Shown here one piece after another: positions 14,701 to 26,784 of a stretch of 64,000 nt of DNA; the stretch's first letter is position 1, and every line of letters begins with the position of its first letter. The notes beneath the pieces were generated by a model that was not told where the DNA came from, did not search any database, and saw only the letters and a program-made list of their open reading frames with translations. Both the position numbers and the translations under genes were made by a program. Source of the stretch: Symsagittifera roscoffensis (lineage: Eukaryota; Xenacoelomorpha; Acoela; Convolutidae); contig NC_087068.1 in the NCBI RefSeq assembly GCF_963678635.1, positions 26,104,318 through 26,168,317 of the forward strand. The letters are read 5' to 3'.

Positions 14701-17700
14701 CGAAGCTTAAAGCTGAGATCATTTTCGAGGTAAAGGCTGGTTGAGCATTGCTTTCATATGTTCTTTTTTCACACCTAGTTCTGAAAACTTGTGATGGAAG
14801 CTTTGGTATAAGTCAAAAAAGCCAGCTTCGATTTCAGTTTCATAAAGATAAGAAAATGTATTCAAGGCTGCTCGTTCGAAGTCAATGAGATTTTTTTTGG
14901 GTACGAAGTCTCCAATAAGACTAATCAGGGTTTCAAGGAATCTGTTGTAAGTGAACTCCTTTTGTTGTGAGCAAAACATAAAAGCAGAGGGAAAAAAAGC
15001 CCCAACCTGGATATGTACTGTGTACAATTGATAAAAACTGAGACGGACATAACTTGAAAGTTCCAAGACAAAGCAAAACTTTGCCATGAGCGCGAAGATA
15101 ATTTAAGCTTTCCATGTCGAGAAGAATAAGAAATCGCTCTCTGTCTCCTTTTCCGCTATCATTTTTGGTAATTGTTTTTCGGGAAAATTTCCCGACAAAG
15201 GTAAATGTTTGTCGGGAATGTCGAAGTGACGGTCGGTCGATGAAATCACTCCGAGTGGTTCTTGCGTTTTGTTTCTATTGAGGGTTTTTGCCAGGGCGGC
15301 ACATGAAGGAAGTGAAAGATTATTGTTCACAGTCTTGAGGCTAGCTGCTATCAACTGGTTGTTTACAGTATTGATTTGTGATTTTGCTTTTTCTTTCAAC
15401 TGACTAACTAGCTGCCTTGCATCTACGCGACCGGGGTTAAACTCATGACTGTGCTCGTGATTAAACGAAATAATGGCTTCGTCGCAAGTTATAAGAGTCA
15501 TTGGGCATTTATGTGAAACGCCATTTTGCACAACGCCAGTGAGTGGTAAATTTGAGGTCTCGCTTTTTAGTGGACTCGTGTCCGTCCAAGATAAGCAACG
15601 CTTTGACTTTTTGAGTTTCGTCGTAGATAAAATCTGTCTTTTTGGTGTTCCTTGTATTGAGGCTAGGTGGGTAGTGATATATCTTTGCGATGTGTTTCAT
15701 TATCAAATTTTTCTCAATTTGAAAGATAACTTTTAATCCCTAGAAAAGAGTCTTTTACCATTAGAACTATCTCTATAGGGCGTCTCGAATCAACTGAGGC
15801 AGTTGATTTGAGTATATTCTTAATTGCGATATAGATATATGCACCAATCTTTAATACTCTATATCATAAATTAGGTTTTAATTCTCTATGGGAACTTTTA
15901 GTTGACGTGGGCTATTTTGGTATGGGCTATTGTGTCCATTGGGCTAAATTGGTATGGGATATTTTGTAATGGGATAGTTTCGTATGGGATGCTTTGTCCA
16001 GTCACCGGTTTTTAAACATCACAGTTTAGGCATCTAGCTTTTGATTATTTTCGTCAAATCTCAGAGTGTATTCCGAACGGGCAATTTAGAACTAAAATAG
16101 TAAGTATCAAACAGAGAAATCCAAGTATCAAACAAATTTTGAAAGTGAACAACTATCAAATGTTTACTAATTTCCGACAATAAGAGGTCAAACATAAAAG
16201 TTTGCTTAAAATTAAAAATTCTCGTCTAGCTAGAAGGGTATAACTTGAACAAAGTGCGACCAAAACCTTAACAAGTTATTAATTACATAACATGCACAAT
16301 GAAATGACCAATGAAAACCATATTTTCATATCTTCACGTTGAATCGCTACATAGTTATTGATTGTCGTTATATATAAATTATCAATAATTCTAACAAAAT
16401 AATGACAGTAATGAACTTACTCGTTGTCGTTGCTTTGATACAATTCCAACACACCACATGAGCTGTAGGGAGGATTGGGTCCCACATCCTGTTCCATGAT
16501 GCCCAAAAATGGAAGCACAGTAGTGTCATGCTAAAGTGAAAACTACACAGTTAGAGATACTAGTTTTAAGTTCTTAAGATACCTATAAATTGGGTCTCTT
16601 CGGTTCAGAAAGCCCAAAACTCATACTTATGATCACACGCGATAATTTCGTACTTTACCTTTTTAATGATCGAGTAGTTTTTGAGCCGATGAGGATCTTT
16701 TTATTGAATTTGCAAGAAATAAAAAAAAAATTTCAGGGAAGGTCGGTATAAAAAATTAAGAGAAGATCAGTTCATTCCTAATTGAGATAAGTTTATTAAC
16801 ACAAATTTTTGTGATATGAAACTTTCTTTCAGGCCGTCTCATTCATTTTAAAAATATATGAATTTGAGAAATCGACAAAGTTCTATATCTGCGAGAATGG
16901 TGACTTTAGTTTTCTTCACCATTATAGCCCAAACTAAGTACTTATAAAACTGAAACTTCAAAACTCAGTATATTTTTGGTTGGAAGGCTGGCTTGGCTGG
17001 GCTGGCTATTAAGAAAACTTTTAACAGTCTTTTCAGGTTCTCTTTCAGCTTATCTTGTGGAGACATTTGGCATACAACCAAAACCATATAGCCTCATGTT
17101 CACTCATCAACTGCATCAGTTTGAACAACTAAATTTAGTTTGATTGATCACTCTGGAATCAGGCCAGATAAAGCAACCGATGAAATATCACGCTTTACCA
17201 AATAAACACATCTAATGATGTCGATAACACTCTTCTCCATCAATCAAAGTTTGTACCATCGTTTGGTTTTTAGTTCAAATGTTGAAGAGGGTGTGCATAC
17301 ATGCATTTTGACATTGAATTTACATTTGACGTCCTTGAAAACTGATAAAGGTTTACGACAGGTTACTTTGAATGATCCAAAAATGAAAAAATATCAAACT
17401 CTAAAAACTTTTTAGGAATGCAAAATCTCCGAGCAGTAAAAAGTACGTAAATCGAAGTGCAAGGCATGAACTTTTTGAATAAGAGTTAAGCAGACTTGAC
17501 TATTTTTAAGATTTTGATTTCCAATGAAGCTCGCAAAGTTGACATATCCCCGACCTTAAAAACTGAAGTTTTTTTTGTATGCAGTGATTATCAGAGTGAT
17601 GCTGCTGGAAGTGCTGGAAAACCCATATATTACTCATGATGATCTATCTATAGTTTAAGATTTTATCTGACCAAAATTTTAATAAGTTCGAATTTTCTTG

Positions 17701-20700
17701 CATTGAATTTAAAAATCTGAAGGTAAAATTGAAACTTGACAGTGAAATTTTAGTCTAACAACTAAGTTAAAACCTACAGCGGAGTAGTAGATGAATTTCT
17801 GAGTGAGGGAGCCATTCATTTTCTTCTCAATGTTTTCAACCATTAGACCCAAGACTGGACCTGAAAAAAACAGTAATAAAAATTACATACCAAACGTATT
17901 TTTTTTTGAAACTTCTGAAGACGCTACGCCGCTTCAACAGAACTTTTTTTAAACTCAAAGTTTCTTTTGAAGACCCCTAGAGTCTTCAGAAAGTTCAAAG
18001 AAATTGTTCTTGCAGGTATGGAAAGCTGATCGAAAGTATTGAGGAAAGTAATCAGGCACCTTCTCTGTTATACGACCCTAAGATACAAAAAAGAAACAAA
18101 CTGTCATAAAAAATTGCACACATGGGCTTTGATTAGAGTTTAATCATTTCTTAAATCAACCATATGGAAACAACTGAATCCTTTTTTTTATCAATGTGTA
18201 AAATGGACTGTAAGTCTGATCATAATTATCACTTTTCTCACCTCCCCCAGTGTCGAGATAGTTCACTTCGGGGTCAGAGTAGAGGAACTGTCTCTGCACA
18301 TTCAGTATGTTTGTCATCTCTGCCACTACACTCTCAGTTGCCCAATCGGGGAAAGACAAGTTATGGGCGGACTACAATAAACAAAAATTATGAATTGATG
18401 TGTATTGCAGTTTTGTTAACTAATGTTGATCAAAACTATTTGAAGATTAGGTAGCAATTACCATTCTTGTAGAATAAGCAGATGTTGATAATAATAGGCT
18501 TTGAATTTAAGAATTTGCAGTTGTAGAAGTTTGCCAAGAGTGGAAAAAATCAATTTTTTTGTCAACAATTTTTGTGAGGAACAGATAAGGCTTCAAAAAA
18601 AATAATTAAGAAAAAATCATTATGTAGTTGTCAACTTAAACTAATAAATCAAATTTGATCGGTGATGTTTCATACCAATGGTTACTTGGCAATCTACCCA
18701 TTGACATCCTACTCTATACTCTTCTACCTTGTGTACCATTTCTACCTTGTGTACCATTTTACCGTACGCCATTCTTTCCTATAGTTAAATTCTCTTTGAA
18801 GGTCGCCATTGGCGATACAGGACTCTTTACTTTGTAAAAAAGGTCTTAGAAACAGGTTGTCTTCAACGCCTTCAGAAAAGTTTAGGTAATGGTTCCTTTG
18901 TGAATGTTTCCTTGTGAATGTTGAAAAGTTTAAAATTCTAAAGAGAAGATGACCCCATGACTAGAGCTTCAACTCTGATCTTTAATTGCGAGGTGGTATT
19001 TGAACGGATTTTTTCTCACATCGCAAATGAGGTTATCACTGATGGTGGAAAGAGAATTGATGGTCCAATCTGACTCCTGGTAGCCAGCCAGTTGACAGGT
19101 GTTGTTTATGAATAGTTGGTTGTCTCCCAGAAACTGCAAATATGCCTCGGATGTATAGATTCTTTCACGTGCCTCAATCCCAGCGGGACAGTCTGTGCCA
19201 TACAAGTACTGAGAGAAACAAAACAAGTGACCCAAAATAAGTTATAAAATGAGAAATGCAAAACCTAATTTTACCAGAAGATTTTAAAAAGCAAGAAAAC
19301 TCTTATTTTCTTGGGTAAATTACGAAAACAAATACTGATTGTTTTTCTTAGTGAAAATGGCTCCTCATATTTTAAAACATTCCCCCCAGAATGGAACTAT
19401 CTAACGGATTTATCGAACTTTCCTCTATTTTTTTCTACACGTCTATCAAAAATGCTCTGTTTTTGCTCTCGTATGTTTTTGAACTTATTAGTCTTTGAAA
19501 AAAAATCATATTTTTAGCTCCCATAAGTCTTACGAAGTCAATCTGCGCTGAAATCATGTGTGTGGGAAATGCCTGCCAATTGAGTCCCTGTTCGAATTGG
19601 AACTGTTGCGTGGGAGGGTAGAGAGCTGCCATGAAGGAGTTCGCACTCATGATGCACCTGTGAACATACGATGAGATGGTAGAAAAAAAAGTATATTTTG
19701 ATTGTTCGTTACCAGTTTTTGTGTAAATATCCAAACTTTCAATCAGTTAAAATAAAACTGGGGTTGCGTTGTATTTATCACTAGGTATGAACAATTAACG
19801 TGGGCCTGAACAATTAATTTTTGAAAGACATTTGAAAAATTTAATCACTGATTATAGTCAAGTAATTATTTGTGGTATCTCCCTAACTAAGAAGACCTGT
19901 TCAGGGCAAGTGCATAGATAAACAAAGGTCCAAAAACAAACAAATGCAATAGATGCTACCCAAATATAATTATGAACTCCCAGTCTGAAAAGGATCTGTT
20001 TTTTTTTAGAGTTAGAAATTAACAAAACATCTTGGTAAAAGTAACAAACTATTGCACATATTCAAAACCTGTCAATGTGAGAACTGACAACGTATGACTC
20101 ATTCGGGTAGACAATTTCGCTCAGGAGTCCAGGATACCAACTGCTTCGGAAAGCTGCCCCGTTGTCATAAAGCATTTTCTCGCCCTCCGGCGTGAGGTAA
20201 CCTTAGAAAAAAAGCTGAATCAAAAACTTGCTCGAAGTCTAATAGTCAACACGGTTGCCTGCAAAAAATATTAACTTTTAACTCAGCAAACAAAAGATCT
20301 GGCGCTATGCTCATTTGAGGCTCACAGTGCACTAGCAAAAGTTATCCAACTTAAATCTTTACTTTTTATATCATATTTTCTTTCTTTTTGCAAATTCCCT
20401 TCTTATCCGTTGACAGTATTTTTGAAAAAACCTGGAAAAAGCCATTTATTATGGACTTCAGACATTTTTTTAACTTACTAACCAGGTCCTTGGATCCAGG
20501 CATCTCTGTGTTGGTTGTTTGGAAACAAGTTGACAGGAGATCGATCACCGTGTCTGCAGACCTGAAAAAACAATGATGCGGTTTGAAGACGTCTTATAAC
20601 AATTTTAAAAGGTAAGATCAAAAAGTTATTATAATCCACACCCCTCGCCCCCTCAATTGATTTACCCACCTCTTATCCGATCAAAATCAAGAATTAATTC

Positions 20701-21764
20701 TCAGTGGAGTTCATTTTTCTGTGTCGAAACGTGCGAGGACGAAATATGTGAAATTCTTAGGGGCGAAATGTGGGAGGGGCGAAATGTGCTACTAGATTTA
20801 AGAGGGGCGAAATGTGTGTGGGGTGAAGCGTGGGACATTGAAAAGTTTTACCTACTCTTCCGAATAATATTTTTTTCTTTTCGAAACAATTTTCAAATTC
20901 TTTTTTATAGGTTTTATCACAAAACTACATAGTTTGAAAAAAGTAATCAAAAATTGTTCGTAGTCCTAGAAAACTTTGTAGCGTTAAATCATTCGTTGCT
21001 TTTTAGGTGATTTGAAATTTACTTGTATACAAAGCAGTAAATAGACAACATAGTAAAAAGGCAGGAATGTTAGCAGACAAATTGGCAACTAAATTGCTCA
21101 TCGACTGATTTTAGTTCCAAAAACATACCACATTACTCCGCGGATTACTCAACTAACTATTTATCTCAAATTCATTTTTGTATTCAGTGGTTTAAATGAA
21201 TACATCAAAAACAAGCTGCGTATCTTTTTTCAGACAGTCAGAACTGAGTATTACCAAATTTGTCTGCTTCCCATTATTATGATGGCAGTAATGTCTGCTT
21301 GATGGTCTCAAGCCTCAAAGTTCAGTTTTAGTTTTGGACCAGGTGTCGTTTGATTTTTATAGATGTTTTTTTTTCAGGAAATTAGCCTAGGTTTTAATTT
21401 GTTTATGACTTTTCTTATTCTAGTTCACTGGTAGTTGATGCGGAACGTGAAGAGCTTAGTTCTATGTAATTCTGAGGTTTTCTGTAGCAACTGCTGAATG
21501 AGAGCAATTCGTGTAGATTTGTATGCTTTTGGAATGTTTTGAAGTTTTCACTTTTGCCAAAAATCTGAGTCCATGGCTCTTGGGTTGCATATAAACTTGA
21601 AAAAAGCCTCGGACTCCTAGACCGATCCAGGAAGGCCAAAAAATCTATTCAAAACTTTGGCATGTTTTTTGGACCAAAACTAACTCCAGTGATGGCTCCA
21701 TCGACGGACCTCCACATACAAGAAGCCCGTGTGTATGTGAGAGTGAGTGTGTGTGTGTGTGTGT

Positions 21765-21807
<43 letters not shown>

Positions 21808-22096
21808 TGAGGATCGCTAATTAAACTAAATGTTGTATTTCGGAAAAAAATAGTTTGTTTTCAGCATGGGTTTGACCAACTTTGAATGCGTTGAAAACGA
21901 CTTGCGAAACATTTGTATCAGGCAAAGTGTGACAGTTAGAGTCTGGCTTAAAAAACATTGATAAAACACAGTAAATAAAAACTCTAACCTGTTGAACTAA
22001 AACCGGCAAAATTCCGTCGTGCTTAGGGCGTTTTGATTCATTTGCTTCTAATTGAGAAATTTGGATGAGAATTAAAGATATCAACAACCCAAACAT
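5710..22096 (-). CDS. Histidine acid phosphatase, secreted, nine exons
   Basis: Exons on the - strand: 22096-21989, 20561-20483, 20201-20069, 19657-19534, 19208-19020, 18371-18242, 17860-17778, 16530-16421 and 5914-5710. All have GT donors and AG acceptors and join in phase to 1161 nt, 386 aa plus stop, the usual length for this family. Residues 1-18 are a hydrophobic signal peptide (MFGLLISLILIQISQ). Exon 2 carries the catalytic RHGDRSP motif (nucleophile H40), exon 6 the AHNLSFPDWA block, exon 8 the acid catalyst in HDTTV (residues 283-284) and the PPYSSCGVLELYQ block, and exon 9 the Cys-containing C-terminal tail. Several N-glycosylation sites (NES, NNT, NGS, NKT) fit secretory or lysosomal passage. 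It should hydrolyse phosphomonoesters at acid pH through a phosphohistidine intermediate. There is no membrane anchor. Exon boundaries are predicted by eye; the family call is firm. Intron 8 is unusually long and full of transposon remains. Confidence 0.9.
8056..8800 (-). pseudogene. Integrase remnant of the gypsy element
   Basis: From 8790 down to 8387 the frame reads an RNase H-integrase linker and the HHCC-type zinc domain: an His pair in the RIHCFHHG segment, then WFPYIHRSLVDAA and CKEC, ending in LQLDF, which carries the first catalytic Asp of the DDE core. One in-frame stop interrupts this (near 8698). After a break, 8259-8056 continues with MDQGSSFTS (second catalytic Asp) and IVYSPVNDQR. 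The final Glu region is lost, so the integrase cannot be active. Confidence 0.8.
9420..9640 (-). pseudogene. RNase H C-terminal remnant of the gypsy element
   Basis: The - strand reads a typical RNase H end: TDHKAL-like remains, SRLTR, then DRIIPFDFKIEHMPVAKIGLADY. Stops occur inside it. Its place between RT and integrase pieces is as expected. Confidence 0.7.
10132..10740 (-). pseudogene. Reverse transcriptase remnant of the gypsy element
   Basis: At 10740-10580 frames carry the pre-RT linker (QQKGRRVPITLQEKRDIEID). At 10580-10338 the palm begins: VITVKKDGLVKLALESRKL, then KYQMPNIEELMDIL and TYAYGKLPLNENTSQHCNFS. After a frame overlap, 10353-10132 gives YLFKTCFYGL, EFQRVMD and the catalytic box in AHAFIDDILVIS (FIDD in place of YxDD). 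Two or more frame changes make it dead. Confidence 0.85.
10846..11157 (-). pseudogene. Retroviral-type aspartic protease remnant
   Basis: The reading frame holds AWIDSGSPISIF, the DSG variant of the aspartic protease active site, preceded by a Gln/Lys-rich linker in the usual place between the zinc knuckle and RT. The flap and ILG-type second motif are not clear. Confidence 0.65.
11282..12042 (-). pseudogene. gag remnant with CCHC zinc knuckle
   Basis: The 3' part carries CKFCQKTSHYERTC, an exact CX2CX4HX4C nucleocapsid knuckle, preceded by another Cys. Upstream (11700-12040), another frame reads a gag-like segment including QKLDELRERV, NLREGETLETFHSVL and ELAARCDLG, then PDEVYRI. Stops separate the parts and the N-terminus is lost in the gap. 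Confidence 0.75.
12043..12242. other. Assembly gap (200 N)
   Basis: Exactly 200 N. The true length is unknown. It cuts the gypsy remnant just upstream of its gag, so repeats probably caused it. Confidence 0.99.
12755..12950 (+). pseudogene. FLYWCH zinc-finger-like fragment
   Basis: The + strand frame reads KFKIVHSKKGAWQNLT, then GYRFLKI, a KFGCHYRHVNSNCSGRF block. This matches the FLYWCH layout: F-x-x-S-x-KG, GY-x-F, an aromatic-x-C (F replaces the usual W), then C-x-GR. The second half of the domain, with its His pair, is not visible. It probably belongs to a FLYWCH/MULE-type transposon but is on the opposite strand to the one at 14.4-15.7 kb. Confidence 0.45.
14390..15706 (-). mobile_element. 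FLYWCH/MULE-type DNA transposase remnant
   Basis: On the - strand, 15640-15440 reads a FLYWCH finger (LILDGHESTKKRD, THWRCAKW, then CPMTLIT and a HEHSHE His cluster after a frame change). A linker typical of animal FLYWCH/MULE proteins follows (LKEKAKSQINTVNNQ). At 15115-14719 the MULE transposase core follows (GTFKLCPSQF carrying the first Asp region, here without a clear D; QLYTVHIQVGAFF; a DFERAALNTF segment with the second Asp). At 14530-14400 the C-terminal block reads LWKHYDSAVAGLIRTTYAVE followed by GWHN. At least three frame changes are needed, so it is dead. I did not find terminal inverted repeats. It sits in the last intron of the phosphatase gene. Confidence 0.8.
15895..16000 (+). 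repeat. Degenerate tandem repeat on GGTATGGGATATTTTG
   Basis: At least five diverged units of a GGGCTATTTTGGTAT / GGGATATTTTGTAAT type follow each other. They lie between the MULE remnant and exon 8 of the phosphatase gene. Confidence 0.6.
20755..20835 (+). repeat. Short G-rich degenerate repeat (GGGGCGAAATGTG)
   Basis: Three near-exact GAGGGGCGAAATGTG-type units and one or two diverged ones occur in intron 1 of the phosphatase gene. Confidence 0.6.
21729..21805 (+). repeat. (GT)n microsatellite
   Basis: About 77 nt of GT dinucleotides with a few interruptions (ATGTGAGA, AC). It lies in intron 1 of the phosphatase gene. Confidence 0.98.
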
Positions 22097-25000
22097 TCTG
22101 GTTCAAAATCAAACAACTTGTGAGTTATTGGTTCAATCAAGATACAATGACATTAACAAGTTCAAGATAAGTTAGGAGAGTTCAGTTAAATTTTATATGG
22201 TCATCCACATTTAAAGAGCAACTGGTTCAATCTAATTAACCCCACCATTGAAAACGGAGAAAAAGGGTGTATTCGAGATTTTTAGTTTTTTAAATTACTT
22301 AATTGTTTTTCACAATCAGGTACCAGACAAAAATAACCGGAATAGGTGGAATGTTCTGTTGTATTAAAAAATTTCAATCGCGGTTTGAACGTTTTAAAGT
22401 TTTGAAATATTTTGTCAGTTTTGAGAAAAAACGCGTTTGAGTTTTTTTGATTTTTGGTCTAACTTTGAGCAAATAAAACGAATGAGCAGGCTTATTTGTG
22501 CTTAAGTTAAGCCGCTTAAAACAGCTCTTTTGTGCTCGAGTAATTTTAATTTGGACGTTTTTAACGCCTTTTTGAGAATTTTACGAAGAAAAAATGAAAC
22601 CTTTTTGAACTGTTTTTTGACTTATTAATGACATTTCTAATAACTTTAGCATAGCGTGAGCGATGAACTTCCAAATTATTATAGGTTTTCCAATTTTTTT
22701 AATGCAAAATGTTTGAATTGCTTTGAAATTTCGATTGCCAAGATGGCGCCAAAAAATCTGTAAGTCTATTTTTTTCTTGCGTGAAACTAAATTGCAAGGC
22801 TTAAATTAAACATAAATAAGCTTTTGTAAGCTCTTTTTTGCTCAAAATTGAACTTAAGATCCAATATTAGGTCCAAGTTTTTCTCAATACTGCAAAATGT
22901 TTTTGAAAATGTTTTAAGTTTCATCAAATCACGATTGAAAGAGCTTCGATTTGATTTCACTCGACCCATTCCGATGAATAAGTGGGGTAGCTGATTTTTT
23001 GTGGAATGCAAAAAATTGGGAAAAATTGAATATACCCGAATGCAAAGTTTTTTTTTCAAATGGTCGGAGCAAGAAGAAGAGAGAAGGGGGTTTGAAGAAA
23101 GCCGTTTCGTTCATGGGTCTCAAGAAAACTCAAAATCTCATAAAGTTCTTAAAATAATCTTCTAAACCAAACGTTTATTTCGTAAAATTTTTTAAAGAAT
23201 ATTGCAAGAAAACAAATTTATTTCTGAAATTCCCATAAGAAAAAAAAGTTTAAGAATTAAAAAGATAACTACGGTGAATCAAGAAGTATATAAAAAAAAG
23301 AATCTGTGTAAATGAACTTTATAAAAAATGACCTCGGATGTAGAAAGGCTTATAAATGGCTAGTGTCTACAAACCTGGATGACGTAAATTCACAAAAAAT
23401 TCTCGAGCTGCTCAAAAAAGGTACGCATCTGCTAGAAAAAACACAAAATTTTTTTTTTCCTGATAAAGTGTCAGACTGAATCTCTCGCCATGCAAGCTTG
23501 CCAGTGAGAGAAGAGTTTACAAGCAGTGAGCCAAACTAGCAGCATGAAAACAGTCTGTAAAACACATCTAAAATTTTGAAAAATATGGAGCACGCGAGTT
23601 TCTACTAAATGTTGAAAAAACTTACACAAAGTTTCAGAAAACAAAACTTTGTAGTACCTACTATACTTGATTGTTTTGATGAATTGCAAAATTAAGGAAG
23701 AGAGAAACATTACAAAAATGTGTCGATTTAAAATCCAACTAAAAATTTTTTGGTAATCGTTTGTGTTATATTTTGATGCTAAAGACAATTCAAAATAAAA
23801 CTCAGAGCAACCACCAGGTACTAGTTTTATTCTAGGATATCTAGGAAGTGTTTCGCCAGCAGGGAGATAAAGGTTGAGCTAACTAAACTTCAATTGAGCG
23901 CAAAGCAGTAAGTATGTTATTAAATTTTCAAATTCGAAAGTTAGATTAAAATAAAAACAGAATTAAAAAAAATAGAAATGGGTCAGAGTCATTGCGGGTG
24001 CTCTAAAAAGTATGAAATCTATGCCGAAATTCAAAATCTTGTAAGATTCTTATAATGTTTTATAAAAGTTCGAATTGTTGCTTACATGACGTAAAAAATT
24101 TGTAAAATTTCAGCTCATTCTTTCAGATGTAAGATTCATAAAAATTTCGAATTGCAAAATAACTGGGTTATGTGGTTTAATCAGAAAAACTTGCTAAAAA
24201 CTTTATGTAGTGGATCGAATGAGCTGTTTTCAAAACCTGACAAAAACTTTGAATAAAATGACCCAAAAAGCTGCAATTTTTCCGATTATTTGGTTTTTTC
24301 TTGCAGAGTGTGCAAACAAATGTGAACTGGTTTGTTTTACTCTCTTTTGTCATCAATCAAAAAGGATCATCTGTAACCCTTCCCTGAAAATATTTTGTCG
24401 TAAAACAAGACATTTAGTAGTGCTTAATGTATTCTTCAACATCAATGCTTACAAGCGTGTAAAATCCTGTTAAATTGATTCTTTCCGATTATAGTCCTGA
24501 GCAAAATCGAACAATCTAAAATAAAATCAAATAAGTCGTAACTTGGAAGTGTTATCAAAAGAAAAATACGAAAAAGATATTGTTCATAAATAAATGCACT
24601 TTGAAATTGAATGGTTAGATACAGGTTTTTTGCAAAATGTTACAAAAAGACAGGGAAACCAAATATTTTTCAAAAAACATATGTCTGAACTATCTTTGTT
24701 TTCGAGAGTTCAAATTGGTTGGATAGTCTCAAAAATTTTGTTGTTTTTTTTTTGTTGTAATGAATTGTTTTCTGTTTTTGAGCAAACATTTTGATCAAGA
24801 GCAGGAGGCAGTCAAAAACATTGCACACCAGCGAAAGCAGCAAAAACGGTTAATAACAGTGATTCTGCTAACTCAAATTGATCTGCAAACTTCGTGAATT
24901 TTATGATCAAATGTCATTTTTTGTTTGTTTTGAACTAAATCTTTCAGCGCTGTGTTTGCAAATTTTCAAAGCTTTTTTTGCTGTTTTTATTGCTGTTTTT

Positions 25001-26160
25001 CTAGTGACTTTTTGAGTACTGTTGCAGTTCTGTTACACTACTGCTTAAGTACTATTACAGCGTTGATTTATCTCTGAAATCATGTTTTTTTATTGCTAAA
25101 TTTTTTCTGATCAGAAATCAATTGATGCGGGCGCATTACTGAAAAACAGAACTGTTTTTCTACAGTAACTATTGTACAACAGTACTGATCTTCACTTCAA
25201 GAACAATCAGACCATGCTTTATTTTTGTGCATGCACTTGTTTGTTGCTTAGAGTTTGATTTTTCATTAAAGAGTATTTTCGGTAAGCTGAGTTGAATTAT
25301 TTATTTGAAAAGCAATTATAAAACAAAGTGCATAATAAGTTTCGGGGGGTCTTCTGCTAGTTTCAAAATATGATAATTGGTCATAAGTATTTTTTTAAAA
25401 CTCGAATGAAACATTTTCCAAAATAAGTTTTTGTTGAAAGTTACTCCCACTTAGTTAAAAAATTGTATCGAATTATCATTTTTATCAAACTGATCATATT
25501 GTTTCGGAGCATTTTCAAATACATGAAATCTGGCGAATCTTGTTCCAAAAAGTTTCTGAGAAAAAAAATGACAGGAAGCAAAAAACCATCTATTTCTTTT
25601 GAGCAAAAACAAATGAAAAATGAGGAATTCTAGTTCTTTTTGAAATGCATTTAAGAAAACTTAAGTCATTCTCAGATGGGAAAATTGTGATGTACTTTTT
25701 TAAGTGACCTTCTCAAAAAAGTTATAAGTCAATTGTTTCATCAAATTAAAGAGGTTATTTTTTGGTCTTTTTTCGATCTGTTTTTTAGGTTAAAAAACGC
25801 TTGTTTTACGATTAAAACAACCTATCAAACAAAAATTAGAAATGATTTTCAAAAACTAATGTTTTCAAACAACTTTCAAAGTACTCCTGTTGTTGATGGC
25901 TTTGGATATAATAAAAAACTTGCCATCTGCTATTAGGACAGTAACTTTTTAAGATGAAATAAGGCAACTCAATCGGTCTAGAAAACTTCTTAAAAGTTAA
26001 AAAACGCTTCGTACTTAAAACTTGGAGAAGATTTGGCAATAATAAAAAAAATTAAACTCTTTTTTTAACTTCTGAAATACGAACTGCAGATAAATTCTAG
26101 GGCAGTTGAATCCTGATTGGCTTCGATGTGCTACAAGCACTGGTGATTGAGAGTAGTAAA
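22097..26160. other. No gene seen; AT-rich intergenic sequence
   Basis: Upstream of the phosphatase start codon. All reading frames are short, AT-rich and without recognisable domains or convincing splice chains. The promoter of the phosphatase presumably lies at the left edge but I see no clear TATA box. Confidence 0.5.
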
Positions 26161-26164
26161 GATA

Positions 26165-26360
26165 TACGACACTGGGATCCTATGTAAATTTTTATACCTA
26201 ATGATCCCTGTGTAAAATATTTATACCCAATGATCCCTATGTAAAAAAATTATTTCTAATCATCCCTATGTTTAATTTTTATAGCTAGTGATCCCTATGT
26301 AAAATTATTGATCCCTAATGATCCCAATATATAATTTTTATAGATAATGTTCCTCATGTG
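26165..26360 (+). repeat. Tandem repeat, about 35-bp unit, GATCCCTATGTAAAA
   Basis: Six diverged units share the core GATCCCTATGTAAAATTTTTATA, which is listed here as GATCCCTATGTAAAA followed by a T-rich half. Spacing is roughly 33-37 bp. Confidence 0.8.
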
Positions 26361-26784
26361 AAAATTGTGTTGGTTTACACAAAATCGTTCTGGCGATATA
26401 TTGTTTTTTTCCGCCACCTATAGCTCGGCAAGCTATGTTGTAATCCAATTGAACTAAAACTATTCAATGCGTTTTGCTGTTGAAGGTCTTTGCGAATTGG
26501 TTCTTTCAATGTTTCTGCAAACACGATGGTCTTGGTGAAAACAGATATGAAATGAAATGGTTGAATTATACACACAATCATCTAAAATAGGTGTCGTTTA
26601 AATGCACCAAAAACAGTTTGGGGTCAATTCCTATATGAAAAGTCTCAAAACCACTCCAGATAAAATAGTAACACAAAACCAAAAGTGGATTTAAAAAGCC
26701 CGCCATTACCTAACTGTGAAAAAACGTGGAAATTAAGTATAATTTTGTACACTAACTTACAACATTGAATTTTGTATTCAACTT

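Larger units (their letters stand above)
5915..16420 (-). other. Intron 8 of the acid phosphatase gene, 10.5 kb, filled with transposon remains
   Basis: The intron runs from the donor after exon 8 (GTAAGT) to the acceptor before exon 9 (GTTTCAG). It holds a gypsy remnant (about 8.0-12.04 kb), an assembly gap, a FLYWCH-like fragment (12.76 kb) and a FLYWCH/MULE remnant (14.4-15.7 kb). I see nothing coding in 5915-8000, 12243-12750, 12960-14380 or 15710-16420. Confidence 0.8.

Noticed and set aside
26165-26360. CRISPR-like spacing of the GATCCCTATGTAAAA repeat.
   Set aside because: Units are adjacent and diverged with no unique spacers, in a eukaryotic context; it is a plain tandem repeat.
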